Shown here: positions 35,639 to 48,085 of the stretch, in pieces
Numbering within the stretch: the stretch's first letter is position 1
Layout of the letters: every line of letters begins with the position of its first letter
Origin: Lumbricus rubellus
Lineage: Eukaryota; Annelida; Clitellata; Crassiclitellata; Lumbricidae
DNA: 64,000 nt
Assembly: GCA_945859605.1 (NCBI GenBank)
Contig: OX243822.1
Location: forward strand, 18,458,558-18,522,557
Reading direction: 5' to 3'
The notes under the pieces: generated by a model
Database searches by the model: none
Seen by the model: the letters and a program-made list of their open reading frames with translations, nothing else
Told to the model about the DNA's origin: nothing
Program-made: the position numbers and the translations under genes

Positions 35639-35817
35639 CCTTCATGCCTCTTTCCTAACATTCTTTTCAAGCAGACAAGGCGGTCCAGCTACTTCAAGAT
35701 ATAATGGTATGGAGGAGGCCTGCTAGCCTGTAGAAACTGGGTGATGACACGAGACAGGCTCAGACAGAGAGTGGCGTCGGACACCTAAGGGCGATTCGCC
35801 TATGGCCTATGGACTGC

Positions 35818-35926
<109 letters not shown>

Positions 35927-36401
35927 CACAATAAACACTAATTCTAAACATAACTATGAGTCTCATCTAGTTCCCTCATCTGGGGGGGATCAAGGTTTCT
36001 GGGGGGACGGAGAACGAGTATATGCCGGTCGATCGCTGAGACGCGTAGCGCCCAGTGGGCATGGGCGGAGACCTAGAGGGTACAGAGGGGACGGTCCCCC
36101 CAATAAAAGTGTTGGGGGGACGGCCCATGCATTGGTTCCCCCCAATCGTTGAGCGTCAAGACTAGAAAAAAGTAATTAAATTTGAAGATGCCTAGATCAT
36201 TAAACACTGAACGTAATCCGATTTCTGCCTCAATCTCTCAGTCTCAGATATCGAGTATTGCATTCATGCCTTCTATTTTCATGTATGCCATTTTGCTAAA
36301 CTTCTTTACTTAATCTCGTCCAGACCAACTAAACTGATTGATTGCAACTTGTGTTCACAACTCTCGCACGAGGCATAATATGCGCCCAGTGGGCATGGGC
36401 G

Positions 36402-36681
36402 GAGAAACTGTAAGATATCGAAGTTAAAAATATCAAGCATCAATTGCGAATCCTTGCAAGACGTAGGCCTATATTATAGGCCTACGTCTTGCAGTCAATC
36501 ACAAGTTGCAATCAATCAGTTCAGTTTAGTCACAAGTTGCAATCAATCAGTTTAGTTGGTCTGGACTAATTGCGAATCCTTGCAAGACGTAGGCCTATAA
36601 TATAGGCCTACGTCTTGCAAGGATTCGCAATTGATGCTTGATATTTTTAACTTCGATCTCTTACAGCTGTTTCTCCACGCT
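36402..36681. repeat. Nested palindrome cluster
   Basis: Outer inverted arms of about 90 bp, 36402-36495 and 36565-36681, with few mismatches. Inside the left arm is a 37-bp palindrome (36456-36492) and inside the right arm a perfect 65-bp palindrome with 32-bp arms and a 1-bp centre (36568-36632). TAGGCCTA occurs in every small arm. A further inverted pair, CCAACTAAACTGATTGATTG near 36325 and its complement near 36540, lies outside, and CGCCCAGTGGGCATGGGCGG repeats directly at about 36050 and 36384. Confidence 0.85.
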
Positions 36682-36699
36682 ATCAACTTCCTCACGCTC

Positions 36700-37640
36700 C
36701 TCTATCCATCACATCTCGGGCTTTTCATTCGAAACTGAAGTCACACCTTTTCAAGAACTCTTGCTCTTTCGCATCTGATCCTCTACCTTCCAATTCCCGA
36801 CCCAGACGACACCCGCCATAGTTACTGTTCCGCCCCTCTGATTCTATGGTAACTCGACCCGGAAAACCTTCGGATTACTCTTGCGGACAACTCTATTGAC
36901 TTAACACAAACCTCGTGAATGAGGTGGCGCCCCGCGCTTGGCTTTCGAGTAGCGCTTTAGAAGTTTGGAGATTACAATTACGAGTAAGACTGCAATTGAT
37001 CATTGAAAGTCTTTGCAAAGTCGCTTATCTGGATTTGTTCAAGTGAAAATATCTTCACAATTCGCATTATTTTACACTAAACGTATTCCCGAGATTCTAC
37101 AGCCTCCAAAAAAAAGTTCAGCCGGTATTCTTCTTCTTCTAAGGCTACGCGTGTCGCTCCCCAGGAGCGTAAGTTCGGCCTTCGTGGTATTTCGAAGGAC
37201 TTACAGCACTTCTGCCGACGGCGATTTGAACCAGAGTCACAGAACGCCTTTACCCACAAGAAATATCAGAGATTAATTTCTCGGATCTTTACTGCGGGTG
37301 GCTCGGTTGCAATATAAACGTGGAGTGAGAGGTTATACTCTGCCTCCGACTGTAAAGGCAATTTGGTCATACACGGTCGTTAAACTACTTTCCGATAGCG
37401 AGAGTAGAGGGGAATAGATAGAGTGTGACCACGGCAGAAAGAGAGTACGGTAATAGAGAGAGAGCTCGTAAGGAAGACCGTCAGTCTGTCGGTCTGGGGT
37501 TCAGTGCCGCAGTGAGAGTTAGACAGTCGTTGTGTGGTTTGATTCCGATCTGTGATCGTGACGATTTCATAAACTATTGAAAAGAACTCTGTGTCTTCAG
37601 TATTTCTTGTCGTCGTCTCTTCCTGTACATTTTGATTGCA
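36700..37640. other. Region without recognised gene
   Basis: No convincing frame. GCAATATAAACG near 37308 could be read as a TATA box, but no downstream gene supports it. The minus strand shows a box-B-like GGTTCAAATCGCC near 37205-37217 without a closable tRNA fold. Confidence 0.25.
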
Positions 37641-38700
37641 CTCTCCACTGCTGCTTTCCATTCACGCTTTAGAACCGACCTCTTCACGCTCTCCTATCCC
37701 GATTCTGATCAAGGAGTATACCATTGTGTGGGGCTCTGGCAATGTCGACGAAGAAATAAACCAGTTATTTTGTTTTTGGTTGCAGTACGATTAAATGCAT
37801 GAGCATTAGTAAAAAATTCGCCAGAGAGACTAAGGTCTAAATTGTCAACATTTATAGTTTCATTACCTTGCGTATGAGCAATTTCACCACAAGTCGTATC
37901 AGCGGCGCACAAGTCAGCGACTTATGTCTGACTGACTGAAATGCTGATAGTTAACCACTTACGATATCTGGTAGGTCGATAGTCTAGTACTTTACTTAAC
38001 CACTTGAAATTGAACCGTAATGACTGTGAGAGGCTATTAATCTTCGACTCAGTATCGTTTATTTGACATAAGACGATAACGTATCGGATAAAAACACTCT
38101 CATTCAGAATTTCATGGTTACCAGGTTGAAACCAAGAACAACATGCACGTTAATTGGATCTTTGTCACATCTACTTACTTAAGGGTCGTCAGTGACTGGA
38201 CTAAGCATTATTTATCTGCGAAAGTTTTTGTTGCACAATGTTCTTGCGGAGTTCATTCAGAATCAATTAGAGAAAGAAAGTGCGTTTGCTAGATTTATCA
38301 GCGACATGCAATCACCTCTTCTCTCCTCTCTGTACACAAATTTAGAAAAATCCCCCCCCCACTCAACCACCGACATAGTGCCTGCTCCATAAGTCACTCG
38401 TCCGTTTTAATGTAACGCGTACAGTACACTTTGCAGTGTCCAGGGAGCTCCAGCCGACTGGCTTCTGACCTGCCGCTGGCCTACCGGAGGCGAATCAGGC
38501 GAGGGTCGGTAGTAGCCTATATTGCGAAGTTCCTCCGGCAGTGCATCATGCGCATGTTCTTGCATCGCATATCTGGCTCAGCGCCAGGCAGTGACAGTCA
38601 CAAGCCTGGATGAAGGAGGAGGGCGACGCTAAAGAACTCGTTATCATGCAGTGTCGTAAAACAGTCTCTTAAGGGTCATTGACAAAAATATCATGCTTAC
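37640..38700. repeat. Dispersed repeat R1, copy 3
   Basis: It parallels 12600-15400: TTTAGAACCGACCTCTTC near 37669, ACCATTGTGTGGGGCTC near 37720, AACCACTTGAA and TCGACTCAGTATCGTT blocks, and CAGTGACAGTCACAAG near 38587. No coding region is supported. Confidence 0.55.
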
Positions 38701-38739
38701 ACTCTGTTTCAGAACGGATAATATGTTGATGACACTCAT

Positions 38740-39540
38740 AGACATAGGCGTACGAGGCGGGGGGGTCCAGAGGGGGCAAATGCCTCCACAACTTTCGGGA
38801 AAGTTTGGTTTTTCGGGCAAACACAGCCCCGGAGGGCTAAAAAACCTTTTAAAAAGGTCATCAACTTTTTTGCAGATATATTTTTCGGGCAAAAGTTAAC
38901 CCATTTCAACCCATGACAGAAATTAATGGTTTATTTCACATTTTCGTGTTTGTCTATACCCAAAACCATCGTATTCACCCAGATTTTCAAATAATATTGC
39001 GGAGGTAGGCCGTTGTAGGCCCAAATATAACCGTCAGTTTAAACTGACGCTAGCCACAGGAGGGTACGTGTACAAAAATAGTTATACATAAACCATCGCT
39101 GCAGAAAGAAAACAAAGCGTTTTATTCATCCAAAACGTATAGACCGCTTTGGGAAATGTTAGAATAGTGCCTATATAGATTCGTAGACATGGCTTAAAGT
39201 GTGGCAGGACGGTCATGGACGGCGTCCATGCACTTATTTGAAAATCGGAATGCCGTCTATTATTGACCAGAACAGCCTGGAAGGTAAGGGGCATCCAGGC
39301 ACTTATTTTCCCACACTTTAAGCACTGTTCGTAGACCAAAATAAATTTTTATTGAGATGTTGATTACGCACCATAGGCCTAAGTTGTGACTTAGTTGTGT
39401 AAGCCTTAGTTGTATGGCTCTCACACTGCCCCCATATTTCTCAACCTTAGAATTTTAAAACTCGACCAGATTGGGACTTTGCAAATAGGGGAATTTATGT
39501 ATCGGTTTGATCGAAGCCTTCTGCCACATATATAAAAAAA
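38740..39540. other. Region without recognised gene
   Basis: It contains the palindromic motif GTCAGTTTAAACTGACGCTAGCC at about 39030-39055, the inverted form of a motif at one end of the small element 49226-49594, so a related element end may be here. Nothing else recognised. Confidence 0.3.
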
Positions 39541-39562
39541 TTATTTTCAACTTTCTTCCCAG

Positions 39563-40145
39563 GTTCACTCTCATTTTACAAGATACTCTTTTTCATACCG
39601 CCGAACTTATGCTCGCACTAACACGCGCCAGTTTTCTATTAAGTTTACTGGGGTCACCACTTGGGAAAAAATTCCAAGGGAAATAAAATTGAGCCCCAGT
39701 ATTGGGACATTTAAGAAGAAATTTAGCGCCTTTCTAATAGAAGGTACCAACTAAACGTAAAGTAGTGTTCGCTCAGTATGTGCATTGCAGTTGGTCTCTG
39801 TACAGTTCAGTAGTCTAGTTAAGTTTTTAAAATTATTTTTCATTATTGTTTGTGACTCAGCAGCGTTGAGCTTTTCAGTTTCCTGTTTTTTTGTGTTTGT
39901 TTTTTTCTTTCGTTCTCTAGTACAAGTTGCTTTGTCTTTTTTTGTCGGTCACTATGTTAATTTTTGCAAAGACTTCGTCATGGCCACCTTACATCGTCAA
40001 TTCATTATATTAGTTGGTGTCTCTAGACAGCGGGATTTTTTTAATCCCTTTAAGGCCTCTCTTTTTTGTAGCCGATGTGAACGATGTGTGAACCTTTCAT
40101 GTATACTGGTTGCAAAAAAAAATATTTGATTGATTGATTGATCGA
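39563..40145 (+). mobile_element. LINE 3' fragment with (GATT)n tail
   Basis: About 63 codons to a stop at 39752-39754 encode the C-terminus of a LINE protein: HFTRYSFSYRR, GVTTWEKIPREIK, FKKKFSAFLIEG. About 370 bp of T-rich 3' UTR follow, then ATTTGATTGATTGATTGAT at 40124-40145. 5'-truncated and non-functional. Confidence 0.7.
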
Positions 40146-40354
40146 TAAGCCTACAAGATCAAACTACTTCAATTACATGTACCCCATACCTAGCAACACT
40201 GGCTCATTACATTCCAGCTGTAGCAATTTACAGTAAATTATTAGTCTACAGTAATATGAACTGCTTCTAATGGGTCTAGGACATTACCCACCCACCCCGG
40301 CCCATTACCCCCGACCCGCCATTACCCACCATATGTCTACATTCTGGTTCACTG

Positions 40355-40973
40355 TATGTGTATGTATGTATGCATGTATGTATGTACCGGTATGTATGTA
40401 TGTATGTATGTATGCATGTATGTATGTATGGTATTGTATTGTATCTGACCATTTATAAAGCGCTTCTCGCAGCAAGAGCCTTTCTGAAGCGCTCCCAGTG
40501 CGTACAACCCCTAGAAAACAGGCAAGTTTTTAGACGAGAGAAAGACGAGGATACACTACCAGAGAGGATGTCAGAGCGAACTGATGGGGGAAGCCTATTT
40601 CATAGTGAGGGACCATTGCAGGCAAATGATCTGGATTGAGCCATGGCGGTCCTGACTCGGGGGACAAAGATATCAAGCCGATCAGAGGACCTAAGAGGAC
40701 GCAGCGGTATGTGTGCATGCGAATCTGTATTTTCATGAATGTATGTATGTATGTATGTATGTATGTATGTATGTATGTATGTATGTATGTATGTATGTAT
40801 GTATGTATGTATGTATGTATGTATGTATGTATGTATGTATGTATGTATGTATGTATGTATGTATGTATGTATGTATGTATGTATGTATGTATGTATGTAT
40901 GTATGTATGTATGTATGTATGTATGTATGTATGTATGTATGTATGTATGTATGTATGTATGTATGTATGTATG

Positions 40974-41004
<31 letters not shown>

Positions 41005-41110
41005 GTATGTATGTACGTACGTACGTATGTAGCTATGTATGTGTGTAAGTATGAATGTATACATGTATGTAGTTAGGTATGTATATATGTATATATGTAT
41101 GTATGTACAT
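40355..41110. repeat. (TATG)n microsatellite with embedded LINE fragment
   Basis: TATG/TGTA units at 40355-40440, then a LINE piece, then a perfect run from about 40738 to 41003 that degrades to 41110. The orientation is opposite to the (CATA)n tract beyond the mariner element (41708-42203). The Tyr/Val/Cys/Met frames are not genes. Confidence 0.9.
40440..40705 (-). mobile_element. LINE C-terminal fragment
   Basis: The minus strand reads PLRPLRSSDRLDIFVPRVRT, MAQSRSFACNGPS, a stop where Trp is usual, then RLPPSVRSDI. It ends in GCGCTTTATAAAT next to the TATG microsatellite, consistent with a LINE 3' end. Confidence 0.6.
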
Positions 41111-41120
41111 ATATTATATA

Positions 41121-41707
41121 CACTGTGTCCTAATAAATCGGGCACCCTTTTTATAATGTGAATAAAACAGGTAAATCTTAATCGATTTTCAAAATTTCAA
41201 AACTGTGTTCATCCTGAGATAATTATCTTACACTGTTTCAAATATGAAGTTTCTGGCATGAATAGTAACGTCACAGTTACGTCATTTGCATCAGAGAATT
41301 CAAAATGTTAAGTACCGAACACAACTTTTTCCAGCGCGACGCTCCGACGAACCGGTCATATAAATTTTTCTTAGTAGCTTATTTAGACCGCTCACTGTCC
41401 AACCCTTGTCCGGAAATATTCGAATGAACATTTTTGAGCCGTAATGTTCATTTTTCCGTAAGAAGTTTATTACAATTTTGTCTTCTTGGCTGAACGCCAT
41501 TCTCTAACGATTTTTTTACATTTGGTTTCGATATGTAAATTAACGACGTCATTATGACGTCACTTTTTAGTGATAGCCTTTCATAAATTACCAATTTGTA
41601 GATAATTATCTCAGGATGAACACAGTTTTGAAATTTTGAAAATCGATTAAGATTTACCAATTTTATTCACATTATAAAAAGGGTGCCCGATTTATTGGGA
41701 CACAGTG
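41121..41707. mobile_element. Mariner/Tc1-type deletion derivative
   Basis: A 587-bp element with long, nearly perfect inverted repeats of about 110 bp beginning CACTGTGTCCYAATAAATCG, flanked by TA on both sides (41119-41120 and 41708-41709). The minus strand keeps the N-terminal helix-turn-helix part of a transposase. The catalytic part is gone. It lies exactly between a (TATG)n tract and a (CATA)n tract. Confidence 0.85.
41300..41500 (-). pseudogene. Mariner-type transposase N-terminal remnant
   Basis: 66 codons with the usual start of a mariner-type DNA-binding region: AFSQEDKIVINFLRKN, FPDKGWTVSGLNKLLRKI, GSSERRAGK. In a full-length relative the second helix-turn-helix and the DDE/D domain would follow. 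Here the frame runs into the inverted repeat and stops. It could at most give a binding-only peptide. Confidence 0.7.
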
Positions 41708-41709
41708 TA

Positions 41710-42203
41710 CATGCATACATACATGCATACATACATACGTACGTACATACATAGCCTACGTACTACGTACATACATACGTACGCGTAAATATATACACAC
41801 ATACAAAGTCATACATGCATACATACATTCAAGTATATAATTATACATACATACATTCATACATACATACATACATGCAAGCATACAATCTCATATAGAA
41901 GTTTGTTTACGCGTGTATACATACATACATACATACATACATACATACATACATACATACATACATACATACATACATACATACATACATACATACATAC
42001 ATACATACATACATACATACATACATACATACATACATACATACATACATACATACATACATACATACATACATACATACATACATACATACATACATTC
42101 ATACATGTACATAGGCTACATACATACATACATACATACATACATACATTTATACATACATACATACATACATACATACATACATACATACATACATACA
42201 TAC
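41710..42203. repeat. (CATA)n microsatellite, left part
   Basis: Degenerate CATA/CGTA units to about 41915, then perfect CATA to about 42096, then CATA with short interruptions. AGCCT at 41753-41757 and AGGCT at 42113-42117 interrupt it between T and A. The tract is broken at 42203/48490 by the LTR element. Confidence 0.9.
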
Positions 42204-42460
42204 TGTCATAGGTAGGTAGCTAGGCATAGATATATATGGACACATATATATTATATATTTATTAAATTGAACTATAAACTGTCACTCAAGAATTATGACA
42301 GGACACACTGTGTCCTGATTGGACAATCTGAACATTATAGGCGTAGCTTATTTTTATAGTTGTATATAAATGTGTGAATATCATTAATAAAGTTAGTTGT
42401 ACTGGAAACTGTTGAGTCAACTCGTGGCCTGTGGCCAACTACTAGTGAAAGTAGTTTACA
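42204..42460 (+). repeat. 5' LTR
   Basis: 257 bp, starts TGTCATAGG and ends GTAGTTTACA (TG...CA ends). Contains TATATAAATG near 42361 and AATAAAG near 42386 as possible promoter and polyadenylation signals. I see no difference from the 3' LTR. A primer-binding site beginning TGGTGGCATCG follows at about 42463. Confidence 0.9.
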
Positions 42461-43303
42461 TTTGGTGGCATCGTGGTGGGATACGAATGATCCCTGGCCA
42501 CGCAAACCGAAGAGACTGTTGGAGATACTGTTGGAGTGTTGGAGAGACAGATTAGCAGCAAGTTGTTATCTTGTCTGAGTCGTGTACATGAGAGAAAGCC
42601 GTGTTGTGTCAACTACGTTGGTTGCATAACAGGGAGACGGCAACAGAAGGAGACGTCAACGAGTTCTGACGGAAAGAGAGACAATTTAAAGTCAACAAGT
42701 TGTCTAGTTTGAGTGGTCGGGTGGGACGATCCACAGAGCCGAACTCAGACAGGGGTGGTCAATCAGTTGTTGTTTGACGGGTGTTAGAAGGGCTGATCAT
42801 ATCTAGGTCTGACTAACACTTCGTCTAGACTTCTGTAAGTTCTGTTGACGTGGGTTTGATTGCGGAGGCCAAGCTGATCAAGAAGATTCAGACGAAGCCG
42901 AGCAGACGGATCGTTCCTAGTCAACCGTGCCAGCAGAACCAAGGAGACAGACGATTCCGGAGTGCAGAGGACCAGTTCAACGACGATCCTACTTGAAGGA
43001 CAGGTCAAGGACAAGTCAAGTCGATTCTTAGACGAGACGGAGCTACAACAAGGGTCAAGGTCTACCGTTCCTGTTGGTCTTCAAAGACAAGAAAAGAAGA
43101 CTTTGGTGGAAAAGATAAGTCAATTTTGATTGTACACTTGTGAACACTGGTGTGTGTGTGTGATTTTTGTTGTTGATGCACTTGATAGTGATTTTGATTG
43201 TTTTGTGACTTTGATTGTGTTGTGATTTTCACTGTGTGGTGATTTTGTACTTTGGTGGTGATTTTCAGTGTGTTGTCATTTTGTGCTTGATTTGTATAAC
43301 AAA

Positions 43304-44632
43304 ATGGAAGGTCTTGCAAGTGAAAGACGGGCAGAAATGGATAGTATGTCTACCGAGAAGGTGAGACATGTGTTGAGGAAGTATGGAAAGTCGCAAGATG
43401 AATTGTTTTTACTTGATCGTGAGGCACTGTGTGAGGAATTGGCCAAAGCATGGATTGCAGAAGAAGGAGAAATACAAGTAGGTAGGCCTACGTATGCTGA
43501 TTATGGAGAAGACAGCAGAGTGTCAGAAGAAGAAGAATATACGCCTGGGAGGATGAGTATTGGCAGAGAAGAGAGATCGAAAATGGAGGAGATGGCTTTG
43601 AGAAGAGAGGAGATGGCTTTGAGGAGAGAAGAGAGAAGAGAAGAGATGGCTCTGAGAGAGATGGCGTTAAGGAGAGAGGAAATGGAGATGAGAAAAGAAG
43701 AGATACAATTTCAGAAACTACAAATGAAGCAGATGGAAGCAGATAGAATGGAGAGACGGGAAAAGGAAGAGAGGATGGAGAAGGAAATGTTTGAAGCGAA
43801 GAAGAAGAAAGAGAAGGAGGACGAGTCTCCGGTGAGCAAAATAAAAAAACTAGGTGATGCCATGAAACATGTGTTACCGAGAATGCCGGTGGATTTGGCA
43901 GAAATACCTCTTTATTTCGAGACTGTTGAAAACGCATTTCAAAGTTTTAAAGTTGACAAGGAGTTTTGGGTAAAGCTATTGCTACCGTTGATGTCATACA
44001 AAGCAAGGGCAGTGTTGAATAGACTGTCCTATAAGGATCATGATGATTATGATCGAGTGAAGGATTCGATCTTGAGGGAATTCAAGCTAACACCGATGGA
44101 ATATAGAAACAAATTTATCGAGGCTAAAAAATTGCCTGATGAAACGTTTGTTTTGTTTAACACGAGGATAAAGAACCTGTTTAATTATTATTTACGCAGC
44201 AGGGATGTGAAGCAGAACTTTGAAAAACTGTTTGATCTAATGGTTGCTGATAGACTAAAAGAGGTTCTGGCACCTGGTCCGTTACAATTTGTTTTGATGA
44301 AGGAAGGAACAGATTGTCTATCATCTGATGCGATTGCAGACTTAGCTGACCTTCATGTGAATAACAAAATTGGTTATGTGGGTCCATCAAAACCATTTTA
44401 CAATCAAACAAGGGCACCAGAGAATCATTTTTACCAGAGTAAGGATCAACATAACAGGGAATGGAAGGACAGAGGTTTTGTGAAGGAAAAGGCATTTTCA
44501 AGTAAGTATGTAAGATCTGAAGTGAAGAAGGATTTCGCAGAAAACAATGAAAGAAAATGTTGGAACTGCGGTGAGAAATCACACATAAGGAAAAATTGTT
44601 GGAAAAAGAAACAGGAAGCAGTTTCATCCAGG
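43304..44632 (+). CDS. Gag of the LTR element (open to the nested insertion)
   Basis: The ATG at 43304 is the first in the frame. About 443 codons precede the nested insertion. Past the junction the frame reads 13 codons of the inserted element and stops at 44671. Residues about 85-180 are a highly charged coiled-coil region with repeats of EEMALRR. A capsid-like central part follows, including FWVKLLLPLMSYKARAVL and LPDETFVLFNTRIKNL. Near the end is one CCHC zinc knuckle, CWNCGEKSHIRKNC, for RNA packaging. The codon frame on the left of the insertion is the same as that of pol on the right once the insertion and one target duplication are discounted, so the ancestral element had a single gag-pol frame. 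Confidence 0.8.
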
Positions 44633-46353
44633 TTAGGGTGCTCCAAAAAAATAAAAGTTGAAAATTCTTAGCTCCCCGGATATTTTCCCATGCGTCTCAT
44701 AGAGATGAATCTAAAAAACCAAATTTTAGGATTCTACATAAAGGTTAAGCCTTGCCACCAGCACGATGAAGTTTAACAATAGCCGATCTTTTTTGGTTGA
44801 AAATACAAATTGCCGGTATGTAAGTATACATGAAAAAACTAGTATGTGTTTATAATTTATTGGTCAGAACATGACCCTAACTTCAAAATAATGCAACACT
44901 TCTCCACAAACTGTTACTGCAATTCAACTCCCACTCCCACAGACCTACAGATCTTACAGTGTTACATATACCGGTATAGGCTACAGGACTGTTTCAAGAG
45001 TTTCCTCAGTGCTTAAAATCTAAGAATCTGTGTGGATGAGCTTCAGCCACATGTAGACTATTGTTGACATTCATCCTTTATGACTGTATTTACAAAGTAT
45101 GTTATTAGTTTCATCGCTTCTTCCATTCACGAACAGATAGTCATGGGCTATAGTATAGAGCTGCTTGCTGGAAATCGTCAACAGCTTCCCACTGTGCTGC
45201 TGGTAGTAGCCTAAGCTGATCCAATCACTTTCAATATTAAGTGGGTTGAACAATAAGCACTGCCTTTTTGGTAATCAAATGAATCAGTTTCGAGGATGCA
45301 GTCAACTGCGGAAATATCCTACTTAAATTGGGGTTTCCTGTGGTTCTGTTTGTCTCACTGTCAGAAGTTGGCGAGCGATTTGTGGGTTTTCCGATTCAGA
45401 AACCATTGATTGAAGATCAATGCGAATGACACAATTTCTTCTGCAAGATATCATAAATGTCTAAGGACAGTAACTTCAGCTCCTGCAACATCTGAATCAG
45501 TCGTGTTGAGATCAGTCCAGAACTGCAGACCATCTAAAGGCGCATCCGCAGCAGACACCGTTAAGAAGCAAGCCTTGACATGAAACAAGTCATTGAACGT
45601 GCAAACACAACTCTATTATAATTATCGTAAAGAACCAGAATCTTGGCCTTGACGTTCTTCTTTCATTGCTCGACAACCCCGAACATATTTAATTTCTTTT
45701 CACTGCTTTTTGAATCGTTCTAGTAGCACGAACATTTGGATCTTTGTCAGATAAACGAACAAACTTAGAACATCTCCATTTATAGAAATTCCGTTGTCTG
45801 ACAATTGGATAATTGACCCCCAACAAGCCATATCGCCTCGTCATCACTTCTTAAAAATAGTTTATCTATGTTCAGTAAACAATATAAGACACACCCAGTC
45901 AGTGTGAGAATTTCTTGGTTTGGATTCTACACCTTAGTCTTTCTTAAGATCCACAGTAAAGCTTTCATTGCACAACGCAACTCCACATAAATTAATGTAT
46001 GATTTCCATGCAGTAATTTTTGTATAATTCTCATACTGCACCCAGGGCATCTGACATTTCTCATAATAAATAACGTCAAGCACATATAAGAGCTTGTAAA
46101 ATAAGTTAATCATCATGAAATAATTAAGTTTTTCCACCAATTCCAATCATAGTTTCCAAATTGCCGATTTTAAAGAAAATTCCCATGTATTTTCCTATTG
46201 TAAAGTTTTTATCCTGGTGGCAAGGCTTAGCCTTTTTCAATTGGTCTGAAACTTGGTACAGTTGAACAAAATGATAAATGGAATGGGAAAATTGCCAGGG
46301 AGCAGTATTTTTTGAAACTTTTTGAAAATGCATTAGAATCTGGAGCACCCTAA
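44633..46353. mobile_element. Nested 1721-bp inverted-repeat DNA element, unassigned superfamily
   Basis: Starts TTAGGGTGCTCCA and ends TGGAGCACCCTAA (13-bp perfect inverted repeat). Further inside, AAGCCTTGCCACCAG near 44747 and its complement near 46215 form a second, subterminal inverted repeat. The 6-bp target duplication is TCCAGG at 44627-44632 and 46354-46359. No transposase was recognised in either strand; small minus-strand frames at 45934-46348 show no known domain. A 6-bp duplication is uncommon. Dada-like elements give 6-7 bp, but nothing else ties it to them. Confidence 0.8.
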
Positions 46354-47874
46354 TCCAGGTCGTGTGCGCTAGAAAAAATAGTGAGGCCGATGGTAGGCCT
46401 ACAGGTGATTAACAGACCCGAGGAATTCAGTGAGGATGAGGATGAAGATGTGAGAGAGATAGAGACTGAACCGAAGATCGTAATGAAATGTGTTCTGAAG
46501 AAAGAGGAGAAGGTGGAACAGAAAGTAAGTAAGATTAAGGGAGAAAAGGATGTGAAATGTTTTCAGTCTAAAGTGGTGCTGAAAAAGGCAACCTTACAGC
46601 ATTTAGACATTGAACTGAAAGTGAATGGGAGTCAGCATGTGAAAGCAAAGGCGCTAGTGGACAGTGGGACGGAGATTCCAGTTTTGAGCAATGATTTGAT
46701 TAAAGGATTGCCTGTTGAGGAAATGGGTCAAGTGAACCTTCAATGTGCAGCTGGAAAACATGTTTTAGCAAAATTGGTGAAGATCGAATTGAGGCTAGCT
46801 TATGACAGTCTTGTTGACAATTCTAAACTGGTGAACATAGGACCATACATGCAGTGTTTATGCGCGGTTGTGGAGAATATGTCAGGCAGGGAAACATTTT
46901 TGTTACACCCTGAACTGATTGCTGAACTGAGAGCATTGCCACAAATTACTATTCTAGACGCTCAAATTCAGTCAAATATGATGACGAGATCGCAAGGGGA
47001 AAAAGCTGAACAACAAATGAGTGAGGAAGTAAGCCTGGTTGAAGAGCCAAAAGTTTTAGATAAAACTGAAATGACAGACTATCCAAGCGTAAGTCTAGTT
47101 GACTCGGCAAAACATGAAAGTATTGCAGATAAAGCTGCATTGGCACAACCACAGCCGGAACAGGTATCAGCGCAACATCAATTGCAGCAGGCTGTAGGTG
47201 TATCAGATTCTATGGTCTTTGCCAAACAACAACAAGCGGATGTGTCGCTACGGAAATGGCTTGATTTGGCAAAAGAAGAGAATTCAGATTTTTGTTTGTG
47301 TAATGGTCTGTTATATCAACGAACAAAGATAACAGGACAGCCTGGACAGGTTGTGTTACAACTGGCTGTGCCCTGGCAGAGGCGACAGAAGATTAAAGAA
47401 TTGGCTCACGACGGTCATTTCCCTGAAGATAAAACTCTAGAAAGGATAAGTCTAACTTTTATTTGGCCCGGGATTAAAAGCGAAGTTAAAGAGTGGTGTG
47501 CATCATGTACTGATTGCCAACTAAAAGCCAGAAATGTTGTGTTAGACCGAGTGCCAATTACGGCCATACCTAGAGATCAAATAGCTTTTAGAACTTTGCA
47601 GATAGGACTAGATCATAAGCAACTTGAACATTTGACTGTCACACAACAAACACAATTGCTGAATGTTTTAAATAAATACACTGACTGTTTTTCTGACAAA
47701 TCTGATTTTTGTATTGTCGTAGAACGTGAAGTTAATCTGCTGCCTGAGTTTGTACGAAAAGAGTTTTCTGCCTATCACATACCACTGATGTCGGAAGTCG
47801 AGAGACAGATTTCTGAACTCATCGCTATGGACATCGTGAAGCAATCAAGCAGTCCATTCGATGACATGGGATGA
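46354..47874 (+). pseudogene. Pol of the LTR element: protease, integrase zinc finger, start of RT
   Basis: An open frame to a stop at 47872-47874. ALVDSGTEIPVLS (about 46645) is a retropepsin active site. LLYQRTK, LAHDGHF, FIWPGIKSEV and CASCTDCQ (about 47310-47525) form the zinc-binding region of integrase. NKYTDCFSDK, FSAYHIPL, VERQISELIAMDIV (about 47670-47840) are the usual lead-in to RT. The integrase catalytic core expected between CQLKARN and the RT lead-in is gone, as is the RT palm. The domain order is therefore PR-IN-RT. It is defective as an enzyme source. Confidence 0.8.
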
Positions 47875-47909
47875 ACGATGACCATCTCAAGCATATTAAT
47901 TGTGTTGTT

Positions 47910-48085
47910 TTAATGTAGAATGATGAGAACATATAATCTGACTCTCAGTTTAAATAAGAGTGAATTTGATAAACATGAAGTCAAATTTAGTGGTAATGTG
48001 ATTGGTTTAGGTCAAGGGAAAATAAACCCTGACAAAATAAAGGCAATGTTAGATAGGTATAGATTGTATGCAGAGAAGTAATGTA
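47910..48085 (+). pseudogene. RT remnant near the 3' end of the LTR element
   Basis: Short frame with YNLTLSLNKSEF, VKFSGNVIGLGQG and DKIKAML, corresponding to the RT region just after the YxDD motif. It confirms deletion of the central RT block between 47874 and here. RNase H is absent. Confidence 0.65.

Noticed and set aside
37190..37260. Possible tRNA gene on the minus strand (box-B-like sequence)
   Set aside because: The T arm and acceptor stem cannot be paired, and no proper box A lies at the right distance.
37300..37330. TATA-box-like AATATAAACG as a promoter
   Set aside because: No gene or transcript feature follows within the next kilobase apart from repeat R1.
40600..41145. Tyr-Ile-His-Thr and Met-Tyr-Val-Cys frames on both strands
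   Set aside because: Translation of the TATG microsatellite. Only the LINE C-terminal piece at 40440-40705 within it is meaningful.
43488..43937. 149-codon Ser/Pro-rich frame antisense to gag
   Set aside because: Shadow of the purine-rich coiled-coil region of gag.
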